From an uncultured Oscillospiraceae bacterium (lineage in GTDB: Bacteria; Bacillota; Clostridia; Oscillospirales; Ruminococcaceae): a stretch of DNA of 5,025 nucleotides. Both the position numbers and the translations under genes were made by a program. The notes under the pieces were generated by a model, which was not told the origin of the DNA, made no database searches, and saw nothing but the letters and a program-made list of their open reading frames with translations. Shown in pieces: positions 1-5,025 of the stretch. The DNA is taken from positions 1-5,025 of the forward strand of contig URKR01000064.1 of NCBI GenBank assembly GCA_900548355.1, read 5' to 3'. The stretch's first letter is position 1. Every line of letters starts with the position of its first letter.

Positions 1-123
1 CGCCCGCAGCGGCCCCAGCCAGCGCAGCGCCAGCAGCCCGGCCAGCAGTACCCCGGCCAACCCGGCGGCCAGCCGACGCCGACGCCGGCGCCGCCCGCGC
101 CAAAGCACCAAACTTTCCCGCAT
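1..123 (-). CDS. N-terminus of an unidentified membrane-anchored protein (partial, 3' end outside window)
   Basis: The minus strand is open from an ATG at 123-121 to the left edge, giving 41 residues without a stop. The protein begins MRESLVLWRG, continues with a run of seven arginines interrupted by nothing else (about residues 11-17), and then has a hydrophobic Leu/Ala/Gly stretch (about residues 18-35). This is the pattern of a signal peptide or signal anchor with strongly positive cytoplasmic flank. An AAGGGGG ribosome binding site lies upstream (complement of about 133-139) at reasonable spacing, which supports the start. The gene is divergent from the HAD phosphatase gene. Too little is present to name a family: many exported clostridial proteins, including sporulation and cell-wall proteins, begin this way. 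The run is short and lies in very G+C-rich DNA where chance open frames are common, so the ribosome binding site and signal-like N-terminus carry the call. Confidence 0.6.
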   Translation of the reverse strand, partial: MRESLVLWRGRRRRRRRLAAGLAGVLLAGLLALRWLGPLRA

Positions 124-147
124 GGCTGCCACCCCCTTACCTATAGC

Positions 148-153
148 AGTATA
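148..153 (-). promoter_or_regulatory. Possible -10 box for the leftward gene
   Basis: The minus strand reads TATACT here, five of six matches to TATAAT, about 25 bases upstream of the leftward ATG. I find no convincing -35 box at 17 bases, so this is a weak call that rests mainly on the need for a promoter in the divergent gap. Confidence 0.25.
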
Positions 154-171
154 TGGCAACGGGCGGGCGGC

Positions 172-200
172 TAGACGCGGCGGCCAAAATCCACTATAAT
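172..200 (+). promoter_or_regulatory. Sigma-A-type promoter for the HAD phosphatase/glycosylase operon
   Basis: The -35 hexamer is TAGACG (172-177; four of six matches to TTGACA) and the -10 hexamer is an exact TATAAT (195-200), separated by 17 bases. Transcription would start near 207, leaving a leader of about 30 bases before the ATG at 238. The box sits in a locally A+T-rich island within G+C-rich DNA, which adds weight. No operator palindrome is evident around it. Confidence 0.65.
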
Positions 201-225
201 AAATAGGACAATAGCCGCACAGAAT

Positions 226-233
226 AGGGAGGG
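226..233 (+). promoter_or_regulatory. Ribosome binding site of the HAD phosphatase gene
   Basis: AGGGAGGG lies four bases before the ATG at 238. It supports that ATG as the start, as does the immediately following HAD motif I. Confidence 0.7.
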
Positions 234-237
234 CCCC

Positions 238-1053
238 ATGCAATATCAGGTTTTGACAATGGACATTGACGGCACGCTGCGCCCGTTTGGCGCTTCGGCC
301 ATTCCGCAGGACACCTTTGCGGCGATCCGCGCGGTGCAGCGCGCGGGGACGCGGGTGGTCATTGCGACAGGCCGCGGCCGGGTCAGCGTGCCGAACGCGC
401 TGCTTGGCGGCCTGCGGCCGGACGCCTGGCTCTGTGCGGCAGGCGGTGAAGTGCTGGACGGCGCGGGCCGCCTTGTTGCCGCCCACCGGCTCAACGAGCA
501 GGAAATGTATGCCCTTGTTGACTTCTTTGAGGATTATGACTACCCGCTGCGGTTCCAATTTTCGGACGGCAACTATGCCTATGTCGGGTACGCTGAATCC
601 CTTGCGCGGCAAAAGGCCCACCCCAGCGGCATTGTGCTGATTGACGGTGAGGACCAGACCCGCCATCTGCAGGATATGCCCTACTCAGCCTTTGGCCGGC
701 TGCCGCAGCAGGCCGCCGATAGGTTTCAGCAAAAATACGGTTACCTGGGCCTGCGGTTCCTCTTCCACAATGCGACCGATTGTGATATCATGCCGGCCGG
801 TGTAGACAAAGGCAGCGCATTGGCGGAGCTGCTTGCGCACTGGCAAATCCCCACGGCTGCCTGTGTTGCGGTGGGGGACAGTGACAATGACGCCGGTATG
901 CTGCGCACGGCCGGGCTGGGCGTCTGCGTAGCGGATGGAACGCCGCCGGCGCTGGCGGCGGCCGACCGCACCTGCCCGCCGGCGGCTGAATGCGGCGTTG
1001 CGCAGCTCTGCCGGGAACTCTGGCCGGAAGCTTTTGCGGAGGCAGGGGCATGA
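238..1053 (+). CDS. Cof-type HAD-superfamily phosphatase (subfamily IIB)
   Basis: This 271-residue protein is a cytoplasmic Mg-dependent phosphohydrolase of the haloacid dehalogenase superfamily, Cof/YbiV-like type. All four catalytic motifs are visible. Motif I is DIDGTL with nucleophile Asp9 and acid/base Asp11. Motif II is IATGR with Thr44. Motif III is the lysine of VDKGSAL (Lys191). Motif IV is GDSDND at residues 213-218, which binds Mg. A type C2 cap would occupy roughly residues 85-185 between motifs II and III, and the length is normal for the family. Characterised relatives dephosphorylate sugar phosphates, FMN or pyridoxal phosphate; the substrate cannot be read from sequence. The stop overlaps the start of the glycosylase gene (ATGA at 1050-1053), so the two are almost certainly co-transcribed and translationally coupled. 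Whether this phosphatase takes part in nucleotide or DNA-damage metabolism with its partner is only a guess. Confidence 0.93.
   Translation: MQYQVLTMDIDGTLRPFGASAIPQDTFAAIRAVQRAGTRVVIATGRGRVSVPNALLGGLRPDAWLCAAGGEVLDGAGRLVAAHRLNEQEMYALVDFFEDYDYPLRFQFSDGNYAYVGYAESLARQKAHPSGIVLIDGEDQTRHLQDMPYSAFGRLPQQAADRFQQKYGYLGLRFLFHNATDCDIMPAGVDKGSALAELLAHWQIPTAACVAVGDSDNDAGMLRTAGLGVCVADGTPPALAAADRTCPPAAECGVAQLCRELWPEAFAEAGA
1038..1042 (+). promoter_or_regulatory. Ribosome binding site that fixes the glycosylase start
   Basis: GGAGG inside the end of the HAD gene lies seven bases before the ATG at 1050. The frame is also open further upstream (to an ATG at 990), but only the 1050 start has a site of this quality and gives the ATGA overlap. 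Confidence 0.7.
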
Positions 1054-1577
1054 AGGCCGGGTATACCCAGGTTGGGCCCGGCCTGCCGCCGGTGCACGGC
1101 GAGCGGGCGGGGGCGCTGATCCTGGGCAGCTTCCCGAGCCCCAAAAGCCGGGAGCAGGGGTTCTTTTACGGCCACCCCCAGAACCGGTTCTGGCCGATGC
1201 TCGCCGCAATCAGCGGTGCACCGGCCCCAAAGTGGGATGACATTCCGGCGAAAAGGGCGCTGATTATACAAAACGGATTGGCACTGTGGGATGTCATCCG
1301 CAGCTGTTCAATCCGGGGCGCCTCGGATGCTTCCATCCGGGATGTGGAACCGAACGACCTTGCCGGCCTGATTGGGGCCCTGGGCGTGCAGGCGGTGTTC
1401 TGCAATGGCGCGGCGGCGGCCCGGCTGTATGCCAGGTATGCCCAGCCAGCCACCGGCATACCGGCGGTGCGGCTGCCCTCCACCAGCCCGGCCAACGCCG
1501 CCTGCAGGTTCCAGGCGCTCTGCACAGCCTGGGGAACCGCGCTGGGACCTTACCTGGTAAAACGGGGAAAACTGTAA
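1050..1577 (+). CDS. DNA-deoxyinosine (hypoxanthine-DNA) glycosylase, uracil-DNA glycosylase superfamily
   Basis: This 175-residue protein resembles the family-6 hypoxanthine-DNA glycosylases (HDG) of the uracil-DNA glycosylase superfamily. These remove hypoxanthine arising from adenine deamination and so begin base-excision repair. The diagnostic N-terminal block is clear: LGSFPS (residues 25-30), then GFFYGHPQNRFWP (residues 37-49). The Asn of NRFW (Asn45) aligns with the asparagine I recall as important for catalysis in the archaeal HDG prototype. The second active-site loop is LPSTSPANA (residues 142-150), close to the C-terminus as expected. Between them, VFCNGAAAARLY fits the usual core strand and helix. 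Length is typical for these compact enzymes. The start at 1050 leaves about 20 residues before the first core strand, as in relatives. It is the second gene of a two-gene operon with the HAD phosphatase and is followed by a terminator-like hairpin. Confidence 0.88.
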   Translation: MKAGYTQVGPGLPPVHGERAGALILGSFPSPKSREQGFFYGHPQNRFWPMLAAISGAPAPKWDDIPAKRALIIQNGLALWDVIRSCSIRGASDASIRDVEPNDLAGLIGALGVQAVFCNGAAAARLYARYAQPATGIPAVRLPSTSPANAACRFQALCTAWGTALGPYLVKRGKL

Positions 1578-1600
1578 AAAAAGCGAAAACTTTGTGCGAA

Positions 1601-1630
1601 GGGGGCCGTTTGCGTTTGCAACCGGCCCCT
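1601..1630 (+). terminator. Probable intrinsic terminator of the HAD/glycosylase operon
   Basis: GGGGCCG at 1602-1608 pairs with CGGCCCC at 1623-1629. After one T/C mismatch, TTGC (1610-1613) pairs with GCAA (1618-1621) around a GTTT loop. A G-T pair (1601/1630) can extend the base. The stem is strong and G+C-rich and lies 24 bases after the glycosylase stop. The following tract, GTTTGCATT, is only moderately T-rich, so termination may be incomplete and some read-through into xpaC is possible. Confidence 0.6.
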
Positions 1631-1644
1631 GTTTGCATTATAAT
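1616..1644 (+). promoter_or_regulatory. Sigma-A-type promoter for the xpaC-telA-lemA-TPM operon
   Basis: TTGCAA (1616-1621; four of six matches to TTGACA) and an exact TATAAT (1639-1644) are separated by 17 bases. Transcription would start near 1651, giving a leader of about 35 bases. The -35 hexamer coincides with the loop and 3' inner arm of the upstream terminator hairpin, so the two elements overlap. Confidence 0.65.
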
Positions 1645-1667
1645 GAAGCTATTACCACACAAACCGT

Positions 1668-1677
1668 GAGGAGGAAA
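1668..1677 (+). promoter_or_regulatory. Ribosome binding site of the xpaC-like gene
   Basis: GAGGAGGAAA contains a full AGGAGG (1669-1674), 11 bases before the ATG at 1686. The spacing is slightly long, but there is no better start nearby. Confidence 0.65.
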
Positions 1678-1685
1678 GCAAGACC

Positions 1686-2330
1686 ATGACCCAATGGCAG
1701 GAAATCCGCCGCCGGCCGGTGCTGCCGCTTTACCTGGCGGCGCTGGTATGGCTTGCGGGCGCGCTGCTGCTGCCGCTGTATGAACTGTGGGCGGTGGCGG
1801 TCACTGCGGTGGCCAGCGCGGCTGTGGGGCTGGTGGCAGCCCGGCTGTGCCCCACCCGGGTGGTGCGGCGCCGTGTGCCTTTTACCACCGGTCAGGAGGA
1901 CGCCGACCGTGTTTTGGAAGCAATCCGCCTTCATGTGGATGCGCTGCACACCCTCAACCAGGAAATTCCGGACCCAGTGCTTTCCCGTGAGATGGACCGG
2001 ATGGAAACCGCCGGCCGTGCAATTGCCGAGGAAGTCACCCGCGACCCGGCCAAGGCGCCCCAGGTGGACCGGTTTGCCCGGTATTACCTGCCCGAAGCGG
2101 TGAAGATCCTATCGGCCTATGCCAGGGCACAGGACCGCACCGGGGAAAACGCCGCCCAGATCCGGCGTGAGGTGTGCGGTACCGCCGCCATGATCGCCCA
2201 GGCGTTTGAAAACCAGCTTGATTCCCTGTATGCGAGCGAGGCGCTCGACATCAGCACCGATATCGATGTGCTGGAAAATATTTTGCAAAGCCAGAATCTG
2301 GCGGGGGAGGATACCCCGCCCACCCCGTAA
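1686..2330 (+). CDS. xpaC: XpaC-like membrane protein (5-bromo-4-chloroindolyl phosphate hydrolysis family)
   Basis: This 214-residue protein matches the XpaC family in architecture, length (the Bacillus protein is of similar size) and operon partner. Residues 12-31 and 34-52 are hydrophobic and form a membrane hairpin. Arginines before the first helix (RRR, 8-10) and after the second (RVVRRR, 58-63) place both ends in the cytoplasm. The rest, about 65-205, is a charged, mostly helical cytoplasmic domain ending in the acidic segment EALDISTDIDVLENIL, a block I associate with this family. The family name comes from an indolyl-phosphate hydrolysis phenotype; I see no recognisable phosphatase motif, so enzyme activity should not be assumed. 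It opens the four-gene operon, directly upstream of telA, as in Bacillus where xpaC is next to a TelA homologue. A role at the membrane as TelA's anchor is inference. Confidence 0.82.
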   Translation: MTQWQEIRRRPVLPLYLAALVWLAGALLLPLYELWAVAVTAVASAAVGLVAARLCPTRVVRRRVPFTTGQEDADRVLEAIRLHVDALHTLNQEIPDPVLSREMDRMETAGRAIAEEVTRDPAKAPQVDRFARYYLPEAVKILSAYARAQDRTGENAAQIRREVCGTAAMIAQAFENQLDSLYASEALDISTDIDVLENILQSQNLAGEDTPPTP

Positions 2331-2351
2331 CCCGTTATCAAAGATTACCCG

Positions 2352-2358
2352 AAAGGAG
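2352..2358 (+). promoter_or_regulatory. Ribosome binding site that fixes the telA start
   Basis: AAAGGAG lies nine bases before the ATG at 2368. The frame is open upstream into xpaC (ATG at 2206), but that would overlap xpaC by over 100 bases without a comparable site, so 2368 is preferred. Confidence 0.7.
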
Positions 2359-2367
2359 CCAACCCCG

Positions 2368-3534
2368 ATGCCTGATGATTTTGATTTGAACGTTCCGGCC
2401 ACCCCGTCCCTGACGCTGGATGCCCCGGCCCCCTCCCTGACGCTCGACCCTGAAGCGGACGAGAAAGTGGTGGAGGAAGCCAAAAAGCCCACGCCCTTCC
2501 AGGTGGAAGACACCCCGCTGACCCCCGAAGAGCAGCAGATGGTCAATGATTTTGCCGAAAAAATCGACATTACGAACAGCCAGATGGTGCTGCAGTATGG
2601 CGCGGCCAGCCAGAAAAAACTCAGCGATTTTTCGGACAACGCCCTCAACCGTGTCAAAACCAAGGATATGGGGGAAACCGGCGAACTGATCACCGACCTG
2701 ATCGGCGAACTGCAGGGTTTTGATGCAACCGAAGAGAGCAAGGGCTTTTTCGGCTTTTTCAAAAAGCAGCAGTCCAACATTGAAAACCTCAAAACCAAGT
2801 ATGAAAAAGCCGACGTGAATGTCGAGCGGATCAAATCCAAGCTGGAAGACCACCAGGTTACCCTGATGAAGGACATTACAATGCTGGACAAAATGTACCA
2901 GCTGAACCTTGTCTATTTCAAGGAACTGACGATGTACATCCTGGCCGGACGCAAAAAGCTGGCCGATGTGCGTGCCGGCAGCCTGGCCGAAGCCACAGCC
3001 AAGGCCCAGCGCACCCAACTGCCTGAGGACGCCCAGGCGGCCCGCGACCTGGCCGATATGTGCGACCGGTTTGAGAAAAAGCTCCATGACCTGGAACTTA
3101 CCCGCAATATCTCGATCCAGATGGGCCCGCAGATCCGGCTGATCCAGTCGAACGACACGATGATGGCCGAAAAGATCCAGACCACCATCATCAACACCAT
3201 TCCGCTGTGGAAAAACCAGATGGTGCTTGCGCTCGGCATGGCGCACAGCCAGCAGGCAATGCAGGCCGAACGCGCCGTGACCGATGCAACCAACGAACTG
3301 CTGCGCAAGAACGCCGCAACCCTCAAGCAGGGCACCATCGATATTGCGAAGGAGTCCGAACGCGGCGTTGTCGATATCGAAACCCTCAAACAGACCAACC
3401 AGGAATTGATTGCCACGCTGGATGAGCTCAACAAGATTCGTGCCGACGGCAAGGCCAAGCGCGCCGCCGCCGAGGCCGAGCTTGGCCGTATTGAGGGGGA
3501 ACTGCGCGCCAAACTGCTTGAAATCAATAAGTAA
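2368..3534 (+). CDS. telA: TelA-family toxic anion resistance protein
   Basis: This 388-residue soluble protein belongs to the TelA/KlaA family, whose members are linked to tellurite resistance and, in Listeria and Bacillus, to tolerance of nisin and other envelope stress; the mechanism is unknown. An acidic, proline-rich linker (about 1-50) holds two PSLTLD copies at residues 13-18 and 22-27. The conserved domain follows. It has KGFFGFFKK at 125-133, a charged segment likely to form coiled coil at about 132-195, the family block GPQIRLIQSN at 253-262 and TIPLWKNQ at 277-284. A long helical, coiled-coil C-terminus (about 300-388) is rich in Glu, Lys and Ala. There is no signal peptide or membrane helix, so it should be cytoplasmic. 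Length is normal for the family. It lies 37 bases after xpaC and 30 before the lemA-like gene. I infer that it works with XpaC at the inner membrane face. Confidence 0.92.
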   Translation: MPDDFDLNVPATPSLTLDAPAPSLTLDPEADEKVVEEAKKPTPFQVEDTPLTPEEQQMVNDFAEKIDITNSQMVLQYGAASQKKLSDFSDNALNRVKTKDMGETGELITDLIGELQGFDATEESKGFFGFFKKQQSNIENLKTKYEKADVNVERIKSKLEDHQVTLMKDITMLDKMYQLNLVYFKELTMYILAGRKKLADVRAGSLAEATAKAQRTQLPEDAQAARDLADMCDRFEKKLHDLELTRNISIQMGPQIRLIQSNDTMMAEKIQTTIINTIPLWKNQMVLALGMAHSQQAMQAERAVTDATNELLRKNAATLKQGTIDIAKESERGVVDIETLKQTNQELIATLDELNKIRADGKAKRAAAEAELGRIEGELRAKLLEINK

Positions 3535-3551
3535 GCCATCCACCACGCAAC

Positions 3552-3558
3552 AAAGGAG
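3552..3558 (+). promoter_or_regulatory. Ribosome binding site of the lemA-like gene
   Basis: AAAGGAG lies six bases before the ATG at 3565. The same AAAGGAGCC string precedes telA, consistent with one operon style. Confidence 0.6.
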
Positions 3559-3564
3559 CCGGCA

Positions 3565-4269
3565 ATGGCCCTGGAACTTGAACAACAGGAAACATTCATC
3601 ATCGAAGGCCCACAGCTTGAACCGCTCGGGCAGGCCGAATCCAAGCTGCCAGCCCCGGCCCGCAAACGCCCGGTTGCAGCTGCGGCGCTGGCGGTGCTGG
3701 CGTTTGTCTCGGTATTTGGAATTGGAGGTTTCAAGCTGCGCGGCGCGCGCGCTGCGGCGGCCGCCGTCTACACCCAGGCCGATGAATACGGCAACTCGAT
3801 CGGTTCGGATCTCGCCGCCGGGGCCGACGCCGCGGCCAGCCTGATCCGGCTGGGCGGGCGGATTTTGGGCGAGGACGCCGCCGAAGTGACCTACGCCGCT
3901 GAGCAGCTCGCCATCTGGAATGCAACCCCGGCCGAGCCGGACGAGCAGTACGACCAGTTTGCCGCGCTGAGCCGGGCGGTCGAGGATCTCTACCTCGCGG
4001 CCGGCCGGAAGGCGGACGACGACCAGGCCGCCCAGCTCGATGCGCTGTATGCCGAGCTGACCTCCCGCCGGGACATCGTGGCCCATACCGCAACCGATAC
4101 CTACAACCCGGCCGCCACGCGCTACAATGAGACGGCGGCCCGGTTCCCGGCCAACCTGATCGGAACGTTGTGGGGGCTGGAGCCGGTGCCGCTCTACGGG
4201 CCTTCCGAGACAGGAAGGGATGCGGCGGGCAATGCCTCGGCGATGGTAAGCTGGCCCAACGGCAGCTGA
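3565..4269 (+). CDS. Divergent LemA-like single-pass membrane protein
   Basis: This 234-residue protein starts with about 36 polar residues ending in RKR. One hydrophobic helix (37-56) follows, then a helical, Ala- and Asp-rich domain. The LemA resemblance is clearest at the C-terminus: TYNPAATRYNETAARFPANLIGTLWGLEPVPLY (in two parts, 179-194 and 195-211) follows the LemA pattern of a YN helix, a Phe-Pro pair and a final small-domain segment ending in Gly, a hydrophobic residue and Glu. The usual LemA N-terminal signature (YN, then an Arg-rich helix with IPNLV) is not recognisable; SDLAAGADAAASLIRLGGRIL at about 80-100 seems to occupy its place. Function of LemA proteins is unknown. Their genes often neighbour TPM-domain genes, as here. 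Positive charges flank both sides of the helix, so topology is uncertain: the large domain could be outside with the TPM domain or inside with TelA. Confidence 0.72.
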   Translation: MALELEQQETFIIEGPQLEPLGQAESKLPAPARKRPVAAAALAVLAFVSVFGIGGFKLRGARAAAAAVYTQADEYGNSIGSDLAAGADAAASLIRLGGRILGEDAAEVTYAAEQLAIWNATPAEPDEQYDQFAALSRAVEDLYLAAGRKADDDQAAQLDALYAELTSRRDIVAHTATDTYNPAATRYNETAARFPANLIGTLWGLEPVPLYGPSETGRDAAGNASAMVSWPNGS

Positions 4270-4272
4270 GAC

Positions 4273-4280
4273 AGGAAGGA
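4273..4280 (+). promoter_or_regulatory. Ribosome binding site of the TPM gene, compatible with two starts
   Basis: AGGAAGGA can serve the ATG at 4283 (AGGA at 4273-4276, six bases) or the in-frame ATG at 4289 (AGGA at 4277-4280, eight bases). The choice changes the signal peptide by only two residues. Confidence 0.5.
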
Positions 4281-4282
4281 AG

Positions 4283-5025
4283 ATGCCTATGAAAGAGAAA
4301 GTTGCCCGCCGCGCCGTCAGCCTGGCGCTGGCAGGTTTGGTGGCGGCGGGGTGCGCCCTGCCGGCCCTGGCCGCGCCGGAAGCTGACCCCGGCAAGGCGG
4401 TCATTGACAACGCCGATGTACTCACGGCGGATACCGAGAACTACATTACCGAACTGGACCTCGCGCTGCAGGAACGCTGCGGTGCGCAGATCGGCGTCTA
4501 TACCGTCGATACGATCGGCAATTACACGATGGAGGGCTACACCCGCGACCTTGCCAACGCCTGGGGCCTTGGCGACGCCGACCTTGACAACGGCATTGTG
4601 CTGGTTATGGCCATTGGGGAAGACGACTACCGTGCCATGTGCGGCGCCGGCCTTGAGCGGCAGTTTACCGTTGCCATGCTGCAGGATGTCCTCAATGAAA
4701 ACCTGGAACCTGCCTGGCAGGACGGCGACTACGACACAGGCGCGCGGGACACCGTCCGCGCTATGGCCGAAACGCTGTGTACGATCTATGGCATCAACAT
4801 CAATCTGGATGACCCCGCTGCCAGTGCAAGCGGCACGGTTGCCACGCCTGCCCGCGGGCCCAGCGTGAACTGGGCCGGTGTGGTGGCGTTGGTTGTGGTG
4901 ATTGCAGTGGTGGCGCTGGTGCTGTTTGCTCCCCGCGGCCCGGGGGGTCCGGGCGGCCCGCGGTTCATCTTTTTGGGCGGCTGGGGCAGGCCCTGGCGCC
5001 CGCGGCCGCCACGCCCGCCGCGGCC
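4283..5025 (+). CDS. TPM-domain exported membrane protein (YgcG-like; 3' end outside window)
   Basis: The frame is open to the right edge, giving 247 residues so far. Residues 1-30 form a signal peptide: a KEKVARR positive start, a hydrophobic core and a likely cleavage after ALA (28-30). The TPM domain (TLP18.3/Psb32/MOLO-1 type) covers about 39-167. It shows VIDNADVLT near its start, then NAWGLGDADLDNGIVLVMA (92-110), an acidic EDDYR turn and CGAGLE (120-125), all in the family order. A linker leads to a transmembrane helix at about 197-216 and then a Gly/Pro/Arg-rich tail that continues past the edge. The predicted layout is domain outside, tail inside. TPM domains bind divalent metal in some studied members, and phosphatase activity has been claimed for a plant one; the bacterial role is unknown. 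It lies 13 bases after the lemA-like gene, the common LemA-TPM pairing. An ATG at 4289 is an equally good start. Confidence 0.85.
   Translation, partial: MPMKEKVARRAVSLALAGLVAAGCALPALAAPEADPGKAVIDNADVLTADTENYITELDLALQERCGAQIGVYTVDTIGNYTMEGYTRDLANAWGLGDADLDNGIVLVMAIGEDDYRAMCGAGLERQFTVAMLQDVLNENLEPAWQDGDYDTGARDTVRAMAETLCTIYGININLDDPAASASGTVATPARGPSVNWAGVVALVVVIAVVALVLFAPRGPGGPGGPRFIFLGGWGRPWRPRPPRPPR

Noticed and set aside
990..1049. Upstream extension of the glycosylase to an ATG at 990
   Set aside because: The extra residues are an out-of-frame reading of the HAD gene; the ATG at 1050 has GGAGG at good spacing and an ATGA overlap.
2233..2247. Small inverted repeat CGAGCG-AGG-CGCTCG
   Set aside because: It lies inside the xpaC coding sequence, the stem is only six pairs, and it has no T tract; expected by chance in G+C-rich coding DNA.
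2206..2367. Upstream extension of telA to an ATG at 2206
   Set aside because: It would overlap xpaC extensively, and the added residues look like a frame-shifted reading of xpaC. The ATG at 2368 has a strong ribosome binding site.
2109..2891. Minus-strand open frame of 260 codons rich in serine
   Set aside because: It is antisense to the end of xpaC and the start of telA. The serine-rich composition is what the complement of acidic, lysine-rich codons produces.
4337..4357. Possible lipobox (VAAGC) in the signal peptide of the TPM protein
   Set aside because: The -3 position is Ala rather than Leu, Val or Ile, and a better signal peptidase I site (ALA before APEA) follows. A lipoprotein is possible but not favoured, especially with a C-terminal membrane helix.
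2338..4425. Minus-strand open frame of 695 codons opposite telA and the lemA-like gene
   Set aside because: It lies wholly antisense to two well-supported genes in G+C-rich DNA, where stop codons are rare. Its translation is low-grade sequence rich in Gly, Leu, His and Val with no family resemblance, and I see no ribosome binding site logic.
4302..4868. Plus-strand open frame of 188 codons
   Set aside because: It is an alternative frame of the TPM gene; the true frame shows a signal peptide, TPM domain and membrane helix.

Overview
The window is G+C-rich chromosomal DNA, densely packed with short gaps, strong AGGAGG-type ribosome binding sites and sigma-A-like promoters (two exact TATAAT boxes). 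The gene content (XpaC, TelA, a LemA-like protein, a TPM-domain protein, and a DNA-deoxyinosine glycosylase of the hypoxanthine-DNA glycosylase type) suggests a high-GC member of the Firmicutes. A gut clostridium of the Oscillospiraceae/Ruminococcaceae (Faecalibacterium/Gemmiger-like) is my best guess. This is inferred from gene content and style, not from a database match. I see no mobile element, tRNA, rRNA or CRISPR array.

Layout. Positions 1-123 hold the start of a minus-strand gene that runs off the left edge; it encodes an arginine-rich N-terminus followed by a membrane segment. A 114-base divergent intergenic region (124-237) carries a good promoter for the rightward genes. The first rightward unit is a two-gene operon: a Cof-type HAD phosphatase (238-1053) joined by an ATGA stop/start overlap to a DNA-deoxyinosine (hypoxanthine) glycosylase (1050-1577). 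A 108-base gap follows. It contains a strong hairpin that probably ends this unit and, overlapping the hairpin's 3' arm, a sigma-A-type promoter for the next unit.

The second unit is a four-gene operon reading rightward with gaps of 37, 30 and 13 bases: xpaC-like (1686-2330), telA-like (2368-3534), a lemA-like gene (3565-4269) and a TPM-domain membrane protein gene (from 4283, cut by the right edge). XpaC has two membrane helices and a cytoplasmic domain. TelA is a soluble helical, coiled-coil protein. The LemA-like protein has one membrane helix. The TPM protein is predicted to be secreted and anchored by a C-terminal helix with a Pro/Arg/Gly-rich tail. Together they look like an envelope-stress module spanning both membrane faces. 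XpaC-TelA and LemA-TPM are each recurrent pairs; their fusion into one operon is the most interesting thing here. The biochemical function of all four families is poorly known, so I do not assign a reaction.
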